Assembly: GCA_963854735.1 (NCBI GenBank)
Contig: OY978107.1
Span: forward strand, 441,501 to 505,500
DNA length: 64,000 nt
From: Marvania coccoides
Lineage: Eukaryota > Chlorophyta > Trebouxiophyceae > Chlorellales > Chlorellaceae
Direction of reading: 5' to 3'
How positions within the stretch are numbered: position 1 is the stretch's first letter; each line of letters begins with the position of its first letter. Both the position numbers and the translations under genes were made by a program. The notes under the pieces are model-generated. The model did not search any database. It saw only the letters and a program-made list of their open reading frames with translations, and was not told where the DNA came from. Below, in pieces: positions 31,194 through 40,551 of the stretch.

Positions 31194-32099
31194 TCAAGGC
31201 GCCTTCATGTGGCCCTTCTCTTCCAAGTAGCTGATAATCGCGGCAGCCATGTCCTCCGCGGACGCCATGTTTCCAGCCGCGTCTTTGGCGTCCAGCACTA
31301 GCTCAGGGCTCTCGGGTTCCTCATAGGGGTCGTCAATGCCGGTGAAGTTTTTGATCTTGCCGGCGCGGGCAGCCTTGTACAGCCCCTTAGGGTCGCGCTG
31401 CTCGCACACCTCGATGGGGATGCGCATGAACACCTCCACGAAGTCGCCGGGCGCCACGCGGGCGCGCACTTTCTCGCGGTCGGCCCTGTAGGGCGAGATG
31501 AAGGAGGTCAGCGTGATGACGCCAGACTCGGCAAACAGCTTGGAAACCTCGCCGATGCGGCGGATGTTCTCCTCGCGGTCGTCGGCGGTGAAGCCCAGGT
31601 TGGAGTTGAGACCGTGGCGCACGTTGTCTCCGTCCAGCAGCACAGTCATCTTGCCCCGCTCCGCCAGAGCGTGCTCGAGGGTGCAGGCAACGGTGCTCTT
31701 GCCGCTTCCACTCAGGCCTGGGAGGGAGGGGGGAGCGGGATGGGGTGGGAGGGTTAGAGGGAAGCGAATCAGCGCAGAGGAGGTGTGTGACAAATTGTGA
31801 GGCAGCGGCAGTTGAGAGAGTCTACTGCCAAGATGAGAATTAGGAATCAGGCGTGGAATTTAAAGGCACCCACCGGTGAACCAGACGACGACTCCCCTCT
31901 GGCCCATGATCTTCTCCTTGGTGGCGCGGGGGACCATTCCATCGTGAAATTTGATGTTGGTTGCTGCACCCACATTGTACACAGAGCTGGTCATGCCGGC
32001 CGCCTGCTCCAGACCGTGAGCCTCCTGCTGCATCATCGCACCGCCAATTGAACGGAACAGCTGCGAGCTCTTGCGCAGGTTCCTTGTCAACGCAAACAT
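31194..32099 (-). CDS. APK: Adenylyl-sulfate (APS) kinase
   Basis: Two exons, 32099-31874 and 31717-31194; 750 bp, 249 residues, split inside the P-loop codon (FTG joins LSGSGKST). It phosphorylates adenosine 5'-phosphosulfate with ATP to give PAPS, the sulfate donor. Motifs: P-loop [61 protein letters not shown], and the substrate lid [20 protein letters not shown] with [11 protein letters not shown]. The first 35-40 residues ([17 protein letters not shown]...) are basic and Ser-rich, as in a plastid or mitochondrial targeting peptide; a plastid site would match plant sulfate assimilation. There is no fused ATP sulfurylase. It is head-to-head, 188 bp away, with a plastid membrane protein gene. 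Confidence 0.93.
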
Positions 32100-32287
32100 T
32101 GCTGATCAAGAGTTTTCTCTCAAAGAGAGGGGGCAGCGTTTGTTGTTGGCGAAACTAATAACAAATGAAAGCGGTGAATTGCGATGCGTGCAAACTTCAA
32201 AAATCAAATTTTTGTAGGAAAAATTCTTTCCAACAACTTTTTCGACTAGCTCCTCCGCAATGGGTTTTCATTCAATTAACAAAACCC

Positions 32288-33232
32288 ATGAATATGCAGA
32301 GTTCGCTGTGCTCAGCGTCGGCGCGTTGCGCCACTTTGCCGTTCTCTCGTAAAATCTTGTCCTCCAGAAATTTCCATTTCCATTTTGAGCCCAACAGGCC
32401 CCGGCGCCTTGCAGCTTCAAGTCACCGCATCGTGTGCTCCTACGGCGGCGGGGATCCAAGGTCCAGAGGAGAGCAGAGAGTTCGGCGAGACCCGCAGCGT
32501 GGTCGACCTGTTGGGCGTTCACCGCCTTCTCGACAAGTAAGGATTTAAATAGTTAAAATTAGCCGGCCACCTACAAGGAGTAAATGAAACTAGCCAGCCA
32601 CCTACTCGGCGGGGAAAACCATTTTAGTGTCTCTTTCCTCCGTCAATTGTGCATTTGAAAAAACCACTTTCTCTTTGCAGAAGGTGGAAATCACGGTGCG
32701 AGAGTATGCAGTTCCGGCCATCGTGATGGTGGGCGCAGCAGCCCTGCTGGGGCCCATCCTCGGCGCCATGGTCTTTGCTAGCATCGGCTTCACTATGGCC
32801 ATCGCTGCCGCAGTCGCTGCCTTCAGCTTGAGCTGGTTTCTGGTCCCTCTTATGGCAGGGTTCTTCCTCGGTATTCCTTTGCTCTTCGGCGGCGGCCTGG
32901 CAGGTGTTTTCGTGGGAGCTGGGGCGCTGCTGTTCTTCCCCACGTTCATTAAGCTCGGCTTGGTGGGCGCAGCCATCTGGCTGGGAGCGTCCATCGCTCA
33001 AAATTTGTGGTTTTCGTCTCAGCCTAACGATGGCGGGTATTCTTCTTTCTACGACCAGGAATCTAGGGGGGATGTGGACCCCAGGAACGTGATTATTGAT
33101 GTGGACGCTGCTTCCGCTTCTGGGGACTCTATCGTGGACGAAATGGAGGAGGAAGCACGGCAGCGGCAGCAGGAGCTCAGAGAGTTCGATGAAATGCTGC
33201 GGCGGCGAGAGCAATTCCGGCGAGGAGGCTAG
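32288..33232 (+). CDS. Predicted plastid multi-pass membrane protein, paralog A
   Basis: Two exons, 32288-32536 and 32681-33232; 801 bp, 266 residues. The first exon encodes a Ser/Arg/Phe-rich transit-peptide-like region (MNMQSSLCSASARCATLPFS ... RIVCSYGGG). The second has about four hydrophobic helices (AVPAIVMVGAAALLGPILGA, TMAIAAAVAAFSLSWFLVPL, GIPLLFGGGLAGVFVGAGAL, KLGLVGAAIWLGASIAQNLW), an acidic motif DVDPRNVIIDVDAAS, and a charged coiled-coil-like tail (EMEEEARQRQQELREFDEML). The 'DxRxVxIDV' motif and layout match paralog B at 36046-36991. A caution: in exon 1 the +1 frame reads EESREFGETRSVVDLLGVH, which also looks protein-like, but only the chosen frame joins exon 2 in phase. The function is unknown. 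Confidence 0.7.
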
Positions 33233-33506
33233 TTCTTTACCTAACGTTCAGCTCAAAATCAATTATTATTATTTAGTTTTCCTTGTATTCGACAGCAAAT
33301 TTGGAATATTTTTTCCCCTTGAAGAAATGAATTATTTCTTCCCCAATTTTCACCCATTCTTAACTCTTCGAAAGTCTCTTCTATTTTCATCACTTTCTCC
33401 TCGCTCAAATCATAAGAAATGCATCCATAAAAACGTTTTCAAAAACCCTGTGTGTAAAATGTTGCTATACTTGAATCTGCCGAGTTAAGAAAGAATTCGC
33501 TCCTCC

Positions 33507-34663
33507 TCACCGCTCCAGGATGCCCTTGACGTACTCCATGCCCTTCTCCACCAGCCCCAGTTCCCGCCTCAACCTGTCGATCTCCTCCTCGTCTCCCTCC
33601 ACCACGATATCAGTGGTTGAGTCATCGTCAGCAGTCACCATCTTCACCTTGAACTCCTCTGTTCGGTTGGCGTTCTTCAGGTAGTACGCCCCCGCGGCAG
33701 GGCTCACAAGGCACATTGTGTACCACCAGTTGCCGGCCCAAGGCGCTGCAATGCTGAGCACGAGCGCGGTGCTGCCCAGGCTGATGAAGGTGTAGAGCAC
33801 CAGCGCAGCTGCTTGACCTGATAAAGAGGGCGAGGAATGCAAAGATGTTAGCAAGGCCAAGAAATATATAGAAAAGCGGATATTATTTATTTTTCTTCAA
33901 AAAATAAAATAAAAAAAAAGAATTTAATACGTAATATTCTACTCACTGACGCTGGCTTTGTATTTGCCCTCAAAGGTGATGACATCCCCGGTATTTTTAA
34001 CGTCGTAGTTGTAGTTTTTAAAGTAGCTGAAGATTTGCTTGGCCCGCACGTCCAGAGGCACCGCCCCCTCCACTGCAGGACCTGCCACCTCGAAGGTCTT
34101 CCTCTTGACCTTCGCCTTGGGCGCGCGCTTGATCAGCGACCACAGACCTGCAACACAAAAAAGAGGGGAAGAGAGTAAAAAAGGACTGGCAAAAAAAAAA
34201 CAGACAGTGAAAATTTCAAGTTTTTTTCTCCATGACAATATAAGCCAAAAAAATTAGGTTTGAAGCGCTCTCCCTAGCCCCCCAAAAAACGTGAAACATC
34301 TAAAATAACTTCATAGTGCAATAAACAGCCAGCACTCTGATTTTACTTGCCAGGGAGGGTGATCACGAAGAGTCCCAGGCTGACGTAATAACTGGAAGCA
34401 GGAGGGGAGCCCACAGGAGTGTCGACCGCTGCAGCCGCTGGGAGCGCAGTCGTCAGCATCCAAGTGGTGAGGCTGGCGATGGCGGCATCGGGGAGAGGAG
34501 GGCGGGTCTCTTCAGGAGCTCCGCCGCTGGCTTCCACACGCACAAACCGCTGCGCTCCGACGATGCGGCGATGGACCACTGCGCTGAGTTTGGGTCGGAA
34601 AGAGCTGGTCTTCACCCCGCTGGCGGAGCCCACTGCTGAGGTCCTCAACCCAGCCTTCAACAT
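33507..34663 (-). CDS. CCB1: CCB1-like plastid cytochrome b6f haem assembly factor
   Basis: Three exons, 34663-34351, 34147-33947 and 33817-33507; 825 bp, 274 residues. An N-terminal transit peptide (MLKAGLRTSAVGSASGVKTS, RRIVGAQRFVRVEASGG) is followed by a helix (YYVSLGLFVITL), PGLWSLIKRAPKAKVKRKTF, AKQIFSYFKNYNYDVKNTGD, ITFEGKYKAS, two helices (ALVLYTFISLGSTALVLSIA; TMCLVSPAAGAYYL), and a soluble tail EFKVKMVTADDDS...ELGLVEKGMEYVKGILE. This order matches my knowledge of the CCB1 protein, one of the factors that attach haem c(i) to cytochrome b6 on the stromal side of the thylakoid. The first intron (34350-34148) only joins LP to GLWSLIK if the donor is GC (GCAAGT); the nearby GT would break the frame. 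Confidence 0.7.
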
Positions 34664-34980
34664 TATTTTGAGATTGAAATTTCACCACAAAAAGTGAATG
34701 CAAGACGAAGGCCGGGCGGTCAATCGGTTAATAGATGTTTACTTTTTTACAATTAAAATTATTATCCACAATGTGCTGCTAGAATTTCCACGCATTTGGA
34801 AACGAGTGGTGCTCACAGGAAAGTCGACAATCCTGCGCCGCCACGGACCTACCTGTTTTTTCAATTAAACTATTAAAATAATATTTCGAAAGATAGCAGT
34901 GACCCAAATCTTTACACCGGCTGTACATATAGGGAGCCTGAATTTTTTTTGCATACATTTTTTGGAAAAAGCTTGAAATA
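34664..34980. promoter_or_regulatory. Divergent promoter region, CCB1-like / lysine-rich protein
   Basis: 317 bp between outward-facing starts; AT-rich with no assignable motif. Confidence 0.4.
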
Positions 34981-35620
34981 ATGAGCAAAAAAAACAACAG
35001 GACAACACGAAAAAATGCCCATGACTTTGCTATGCGACGTGAGTATGGGTATTAATTATAACTTACGTAAATTTGTTATCTTCTTGCGTCGGCGCTTCCC
35101 CTTCTCCTCCATTTGAAAAAACACCCCAACAATACTGTTAATGAACATGCAGGAGAGAAAGAGGCGCAGGACAAAAAGATGAAAAAGGCAGAGAAGAAGA
35201 AGGAAAAGGATATTCGAGAAGCCACCGCTGTCGTTGACAAGGAGACCCTGCCTGACGCTGGAGCCCCAAGCGCCAAGCTGCACTCGGTCGCAGGAGTAGA
35301 AATGAAGCGGAAGTTCAAGAAGAAGGGCCTCAGAATCCGAAAGAACGCGAGCATCAGGTAATTTTTTCTTTTTCTTTTTACCCTTTTTTTTATTTCTTCA
35401 CAATGCTGGCCTTTTCAACTTACGCATGGCATTTTCTCCTCAACTATGCAGAGGAATCCGCATCAAGGACGCCAGCAGCAAGCAGAAAGTGAGGGAAATT
35501 TTGGCGGCAGAGGAGGCGATGAAGATGGTGGTTGACGTGCAGGAAGAAAAGAAGGCAGCGAAAAAAGGGGCGACCAAAAAGAAGACAAAAACGTCTACTG
35601 ATGCCATGGCCCTTGACTGA
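34981..35620 (+). CDS. Small lysine-rich, probably nucleolar protein
   Basis: Three exons, 34981-35038, 35153-35357 and 35452-35620; 432 bp, 143 residues. The start at 34981 was chosen because MSKKNNRTTRKNAHDFAMRR joins exon 2 in phase 1. The protein is highly basic, with KKMKKAEKKKEKDIREA, a central conserved-looking block MKRKFKKKGLRIRKNASIRG, RIKDASSKQKVREILAAEEA and a KKGATKKKTK tail. This composition suits a ribosome-biogenesis or nucleolar protein, but I cannot name the family. Confidence 0.75.
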
Positions 35621-36045
35621 TGGAGTATACACATGTTTTCACTCAGATATGGCTAGCTTCATGCAGTTTCTGCCTTTTGGGAAAATTAGTTTGGCTGAGA
35701 AACGGCTTATTTTACTTGTACCACTTTCAAAGCAGTATATGCGTTGTACTCTTATTATTGTTACATTTAACCATCCATTGCTTATTTCAAGCAAGCGAAT
35801 GGCTGTTGAAGAGCGCATGGGGCGCCATGGGGCGGCGAGAGTTGAAGGCAGAGTCGTGCTTAACTAAAAAGCAGAATCTTCTTCCGCGCCTGATCATGGG
35901 CTTGCCTACCAGACCCTGTAGCGCTGGGAATAGCAGACTCTGAGAATTGCAGCTTTTACAGCTTGAATTTTGGTGGGTCAGAAGTCCTCCGCAATTTCTC
36001 GACAATTTTATAATTATTCTCAAATTTATTTATTTTCCTACCACG
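35621..36045. other. Spacer upstream of plastid paralog B
   Basis: Open frames on both strands here show no motif or splice support. It includes the 5' leader and promoter of the next gene. Confidence 0.5.
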
Positions 36046-36991
36046 ATGAAGTCAGCCATGATGTCAATGCAGCAGCGGACGATGCAGGGCAGCAATTCCT
36101 TGAAAACATCGAACATTTCTCGAAGCCACTCCCCACATGTCGCAGCTTTTCCGCGGAATCGGCCGTCATTGCAGCTTCGTAAACCATTCGCAACACAACA
36201 GCTGTCCCGGAAAGCGCTGCCTGTGCTCAAGCGAGACCGCTCTGCCACTGTGGCTGTGCAAGCTCGGCAAGGCAGTGGCGGTGGAGGGGGACCTCAAGGC
36301 ACAGGAGTGCAGCTGAATCTGCTTCCGGTAAGCAGCTCAAATTTCAACAGGCAATGCCTCAATGGACAGCACAGCAGTACCTTGACTTTTGGGGAGAGAG
36401 TTTTTTTCCCTTCTCTCAACGCTCTCCTTTTCTTCTTCTCTTCTCTTCTCTTGTGATTCTTAAATCCTTCTCGTGTGTCTCGTTTTGAGGAATCAATGAC
36501 TTACACGCGCACGCCCTTCTTTCTTTTTCGCAGGCGGTGGCTGGAGCGGGTATTCTCTTAGTCGCAAGCACTGTTCTTGGGGGCGGCGCTGCAGTTTTTG
36601 TCGGCCTTCCGCTTTTGGTCGCCGGCGCTGCTGGAGCTCTGGGCTTCTTGACTCCTCTCGCAGCCATCCTGGGTGTAGACGTCCTGACAGCAGGCGGCCT
36701 CATCGCCTTCGTCACTGTCGGCGTCCTCCTCATTCCCGCTTTTTTGAAAATTCTCTTTCCGTTGATAGGGGTTTTGTTTCTAGGCTCCTTTGTTAACGCC
36801 ATCTTTAACCCTAAGGAGGAGCCGGAAATCGACGCCCGGGACGTCACAATCGACGTGCAGGTGAGAGCACTTGAGCACTAACCCCTGTCCCTAATAGTTT
36901 TTCGAAATTCTGCATCTCCGTTGCCTTTATTCTCACTTGTATTGCTTCAATTTCTTTGCAGGCTGAAACAATCGACATCGACGTCGACTGA
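36046..36991 (+). CDS. Predicted plastid multi-pass membrane protein, paralog B
   Basis: Three exons, 36046-36327, 36534-36860 and 36962-36991; 639 bp, 212 residues, phase 0 throughout. The first 75 residues are Ser/Arg/Gln-rich and transit-peptide-like (MKSAMMSMQQRTMQGSNSLK ... ATVAVQARQG). The membrane part has about four helices (VAGAGILLVASTVLGGGAAV, FVGLPLLVAGAAGALGFLTP, LTAGGLIAFVTVGVLLIPAF, KILFPLIGVLFLGSFVNAIF), followed by the acidic motif EIDARDVTIDVQ and a final mini-exon giving AETIDIDVD. It shares its order of features and the DxRxVxIDV motif with paralog A (32288-33232), so the two seem to be diverged duplicates. A thylakoid or envelope location is inferred; no function can be assigned. 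Confidence 0.75.
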
Positions 36992-37226
36992 ACTTCATTT
37001 ACAGCACCACCATAGTTTTCAAACATTTCATTTCATGAATATACATATCACAATATTTTTTTTTCCAAAAGACTTTTCATGTACCCGAAAGAAAAGAAAC
37101 GAGTTGACTTTAATTGTCGTACCATTTTTTTTCCAACACCTTTCATATCCGAAAAACATGCCGAAAATGATGTAATAAACGCACATTCTCACTTCAACGC
37201 ATACACAAAAAGCGACGCGCACTCAA

Positions 37227-38441
37227 TCAGTGCTGCAGCGTCACGTTGCGGCCCTCCACAGACACGTGGGCAGCCCTGCCTGCGCCTGCAGGTTTTTTCA
37301 TCGTCTTCAGTTTCTTCGTCAGCTTGTGCTCCCCCGAGACCTTGCCTCCAGCGCGCTTCTCCACCATCACCGCCCGGCTCTCCGGCCGCTTCACGTAGTC
37401 CAGCGACGCTGCCTGCGGGATGGAAGCGTGGAAACGGTAGCCAGGTTGGCCGGGGCGGAGCGCTGCCACCCCGCCCTCCAGCTCCTCGCCCCCCGCGCCA
37501 CCGTCGTCATGCGCCACCTGCTGCGCGCGCTGTCGCTGCTGCCGCGCCTGCAAGATGCGCTCCATCTCCTCCTGATCCACGGAAGGCCCGCCCCGAGGCG
37601 CCAGAATGGGGCGGCTCCACTTTTCCACCAGCTCCCGCGCCGTGCGGCGGTTTTCCGGCGTTTCTTCGGGCAGCTTGGACAGGAACATGACCACCTTGCC
37701 CAGGCCGCTCTGTTTCAGCTGCTCTCGCCGGTCCTCAAAGGAGCAATCCACAGGGAGGCGCGTCAGCAGCGTCAGCACGGCGCTGCGCACTTTGCTGTTG
37801 GGCAGCGTGCCCACGTTGGGCATGGGTTCGATCCATGACTTCAGCACGCCCAGCAGACCGTTATCCAGCAGGTCGTTGTGCAGCTTTTTTATGGAGAGCA
37901 CCTCTTGCACCCGGCCCAGCAGCCGCAGCTTGCTCACGGCCGGTTTTCCCGCCTCGCATGCACGGATGTCCGCTTCCACCGCCACCTCCATCTGCGACAA
38001 CAAGTTTTCCACCGTGGCGCGCGTTTCTGCGTCCTCGCCCGACTCGTGCCGCCGCCGTTTGCCAAAAATTTTATCAAATTCGTCCTCCATGTCGTCCTCC
38101 ATCGCTTCCTCCGCCTCGTCAAATGTCATCCCGCCCGGGCCTTCCTCCGGTTCGTCTCCAAAGTCGATTCGCTCCTCAGGCGCCAAGCCAGTGTCGTCGA
38201 TGAAAGCTCGGTCAGCTTCGGTCACCGCCAGGTTGCCCTCCTCTTCCTCGTCGCCAAAGTCGACTGCGGCAGCCCTGGAGGCGTCCTCAGGGGCCGCTGC
38301 AGGGGCCTCCTCATCTTCGCTCTCGTCACCGAAGTCGATGGCCTGGGCCTTGGCCTGATGCTCTCGCTCCGCGGCCTCCTCCGCCTCCTGCCGCTTGCGG
38401 TTGGCCAGATCCAGCAGCTTGGAGCGCTTTTCGTCGGCCAT
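37227..38441 (-). CDS. IWS1: Transcription elongation factor IWS1/Spn1
   Basis: A single uninterrupted exon of 1215 bp, 404 residues, notable here because almost every neighbour has introns. I chose the start MADEKRSKLLDLANRKRQEA at 38441; an in-frame ATG-like extension upstream is unlikely. The N-terminal 150 residues hold repeated acidic 'DFGDE' motifs (AIDFGDESEDEE, AVDFGDEEEEG, RIDFGDEPEEG), which resemble the acidic Spt6/histone-contacting tail. Then EFDKIFGKRRR, and a TFIIS-N (LW) domain at about 200-285 (LLDNGLLGVLKSWIEPMPN, SAVLTLLTRLPVD, KVVMFLSKLPEETPENRRTA, LVEKWSRPIL). The tail is basic. IWS1 binds Spt6 and RNA polymerase II during elongation in the nucleus. It is head-to-head with Snu23, 260 bp apart. 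Confidence 0.88.
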   Translation of the reverse strand: MADEKRSKLLDLANRKRQEAEEAAEREHQAKAQAIDFGDESEDEEAPAAAPEDASRAAAVDFGDEEEEGNLAVTEADRAFIDDTGLAPEERIDFGDEPEEGPGGMTFDEAEEAMEDDMEDEFDKIFGKRRRHESGEDAETRATVENLLSQMEVAVEADIRACEAGKPAVSKLRLLGRVQEVLSIKKLHNDLLDNGLLGVLKSWIEPMPNVGTLPNSKVRSAVLTLLTRLPVDCSFEDRREQLKQSGLGKVVMFLSKLPEETPENRRTARELVEKWSRPILAPRGGPSVDQEEMERILQARQQRQRAQQVAHDDGGAGGEELEGGVAALRPGQPGYRFHASIPQAASLDYVKRPESRAVMVEKRAGGKVSGEHKLTKKLKTMKKPAGAGRAAHVSVEGRNVTLQH

Positions 38442-38701
38442 GGTGCGCGTGCGGGCGGTTTTCTCGCGAAATTGGTGATTAAAATGTTTTTTAGGTGCTG
38501 TTTTCAGGACAGCTATCGAAGCTGAGGCGTTGCGTAGGGACGTTGCGCTGTGTGGCAATTATAATAAAATGAAATAGACAGCTGTGCGAGGCGGAGAGGC
38601 TCTTAGGTGCTTTCGAGGTACACGGTCTGTTGAGCACTAAAATTGATGCCTGGAGCGCATACAAATTATAAATAAACTCTCTATAAATCACCAGAAATAC
38701 C

Positions 38702-39555
38702 ATGGCGCCGAAACAAGCCTCAGGCGTTGACAACACCTTCCGCAAGACATGGGACAAGGCTGCATTTGCCGAGAAAGCCAAGGAGAAGGAGAAAAAGGCA
38801 AGGGAAATGCGGTAAACATGAAGTTTAAGTATGCTGGAGCACCCAGTTCTCACCCCAGCTGTTGCTGTGTGCAGGAGGACAAAGACGACTTGGACCCGCT
38901 GGCGGAAGCAAGGAAGAGGAAGCGGCAAGGTAAGTAGTGCTGCTGCACAGGGCCAGAGGGCAAGCCAAAGACGATACGTTCCCCTCACACCAATATCCTT
39001 CAATTTTTTTAAATAATCTCTCTAACCTTCCAATATTTCCGTGGTTTGTGTCTTTTATTATTTGCAGAACGGGACCCACTTTACCAGGGCCTCATTGTGC
39101 AGCGCGCCAACCTCAAGGCGCGAGACTTCCAGATCGACCTCGCAGCCAACCTGCACAAGCAGACGGTGCACTCCGTGGCAGGCCCTTTGAGCAGCCAAGC
39201 GGGGTACTACTGTGAGGTTTGCGACTGCGTTTTAAAAGACAGCATGGCGTATTTAGACCACATCAACGGCAAGTGGCACAACCGCGCGATGGGGATGAGC
39301 ATGCGGGTGGAGAAATCCACGGCGGACCAAGTGCGAAAGCGGTTGGAAGAGGCAAAGCGGCAGAAACGCAGCGGCGGAGCAGAAGGGAGTGGGCGGGATG
39401 AGGAGGATGTGCATGTGCCGGATGGGATGAGAAAAGAGGAGCTGCAGGCGCAGGAGAAGGCGGCGGGGGAGAGCGAAGAGGAAGAGGAGGAGACAGCGGA
39501 AGGCGATTTAGCAGCGATGATGGGATTCGGGGGTTTTGGAGGCAGCAATAAGTGA
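38702..39555 (+). CDS. ZMAT2: U4/U6.U5 tri-snRNP protein Snu23/ZMAT2
   Basis: Three exons, 38702-38797, 38875-38929 and 39068-39555; 639 bp, 212 residues. It opens with SGVDNTFRKTWDKAAFAEKA, then LIVQRANLKARDFQIDLAAN, a U1-type C2H2 finger (YYCEVCDCVLKDSMAYLDHI, NGKWH), the conserved MGMSMRVEKSTADQVRKRLE, an acidic stretch, and the C-terminal AAMMGFGGFGGSNK, as in human ZMAT2. It acts in spliceosome B-complex activation. The first intron is odd: the obvious GTAAAC donor at 38812 gives the wrong phase, whereas a GC donor (AAG|GCAAGG, 38798) joins EKEKK to EDKDDLDPLAEARKRKRQ in phase. I prefer that model. Confidence 0.88.
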
Positions 39556-39724
39556 TTACAATAAAATAAAGTTTGCATCAAACTGGTCGATCATCAAAAA
39601 TGAGTTCGGAGAAAACTGTTTCGTATAAAAAAGCATTGAAACATGTGTGGGTTTGGGGGCAGTTCAGATGTAGTTTAATTGTCGGGAGTTTGCTGCGGCG
39701 GCATCCGTCTGCTGGCCAGGCCGT

Positions 39725-40250
39725 TCAAGGGGAGCTGCGATTCAGTTCGGGTGCGACAGTAGCAGTTCCCTGCTGCTCTTCCACGTCTTCGCCGTCTTCT
39801 GCTGACCCATCCAGGCGAGAAACAAAACCAGCGTACTGTTTCTTGGCGAATTCCCGCCTGTCTCCGTCGCAGTCAAACATTCCACCCTTGCACTTGAAGT
39901 CCATAGCATCATCGCGCTCCTACAGGTAGATGAAAATCTAGTTGAAACACAATTTTGACGTTTCAGTCATTCAAAAAAGCTCCTACCTCCATCTTCGCCT
40001 TGACCTCTGGGTTGGCATATGTGATTTCCAGAGCGTTTACCGGCGTTGGAGCGAACAGTAATGAAGAAGATGCCAGGAGGGCAGCAGCACTCACGGCCTG
40101 ACGGGCCGGGGAGATGCAAAATCTCTCGGTGGGGGCTTGACAATGAACCGGAAGGGTGCGATGTGCATATCCATTATAGCACCTAGGGTCTGCGGCCCGC
40201 TTCTGCGCCCGTACCCCAGCTGAAAAAGCCGGAACTGCTCTCAACAGCAT
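39725..40250 (-). CDS. Small predicted thylakoid-lumen protein
   Basis: Two exons, 40250-39987 and 39919-39725; 459 bp, 152 residues. The N-terminus has a transit peptide (MLLRAVPAFSAGVRAQKRAA) followed by a lumen-type signal (ARQAVSAAALLASSSLLF ... PVNALE), which is a bipartite thylakoid import pattern. The mature part is short: ITYANPEVKAKMEERDDAMD, then FKCKGGMFDCDGDRREFAKK, QYAGFVSRLDG and an acidic, Gln/Glu-rich tail. Two Cys in 'CKGGMFDC' could form a disulfide, and the tail is disordered. I do not recognise a named family; it could be a small photosystem-associated protein. It is head-to-head with the NHA antiporter, 301 bp apart. Confidence 0.7.
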
Positions 40251-40551
40251 CGCAACTTAAATCTCTTTAACTGTCAGCTCAAATACGCAGAATAAATATG
40301 TTCAGTTTTTTTTAGGAAGTGGATATTCTACTAGTCTAATTTTTTTTCAAGTCCTCAGGGGGATGAGGAGATTGGATGAACACCATTTTTATGGCGACCA
40401 GAACCCTTTTGCAAGAACTCTTGTCCCTCTATGTGGCCCATAATGCATTATATATTTTTTTTTCTATACACAAACATACCAACACCCCAGGAACAGGCGC
40501 GCAACGCACACAAACACGGCTGAGCAGCTGGATCTCTGCCTGAAAAGAGAG

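Noticed and set aside
38812..38874. GT donor at 38812 for Snu23 intron 1
   Set aside because: It leaves phase 2 and turns the conserved EDKDD...RKRKRQ exon into an unrelated frame; the GC donor at 38798 keeps phase.
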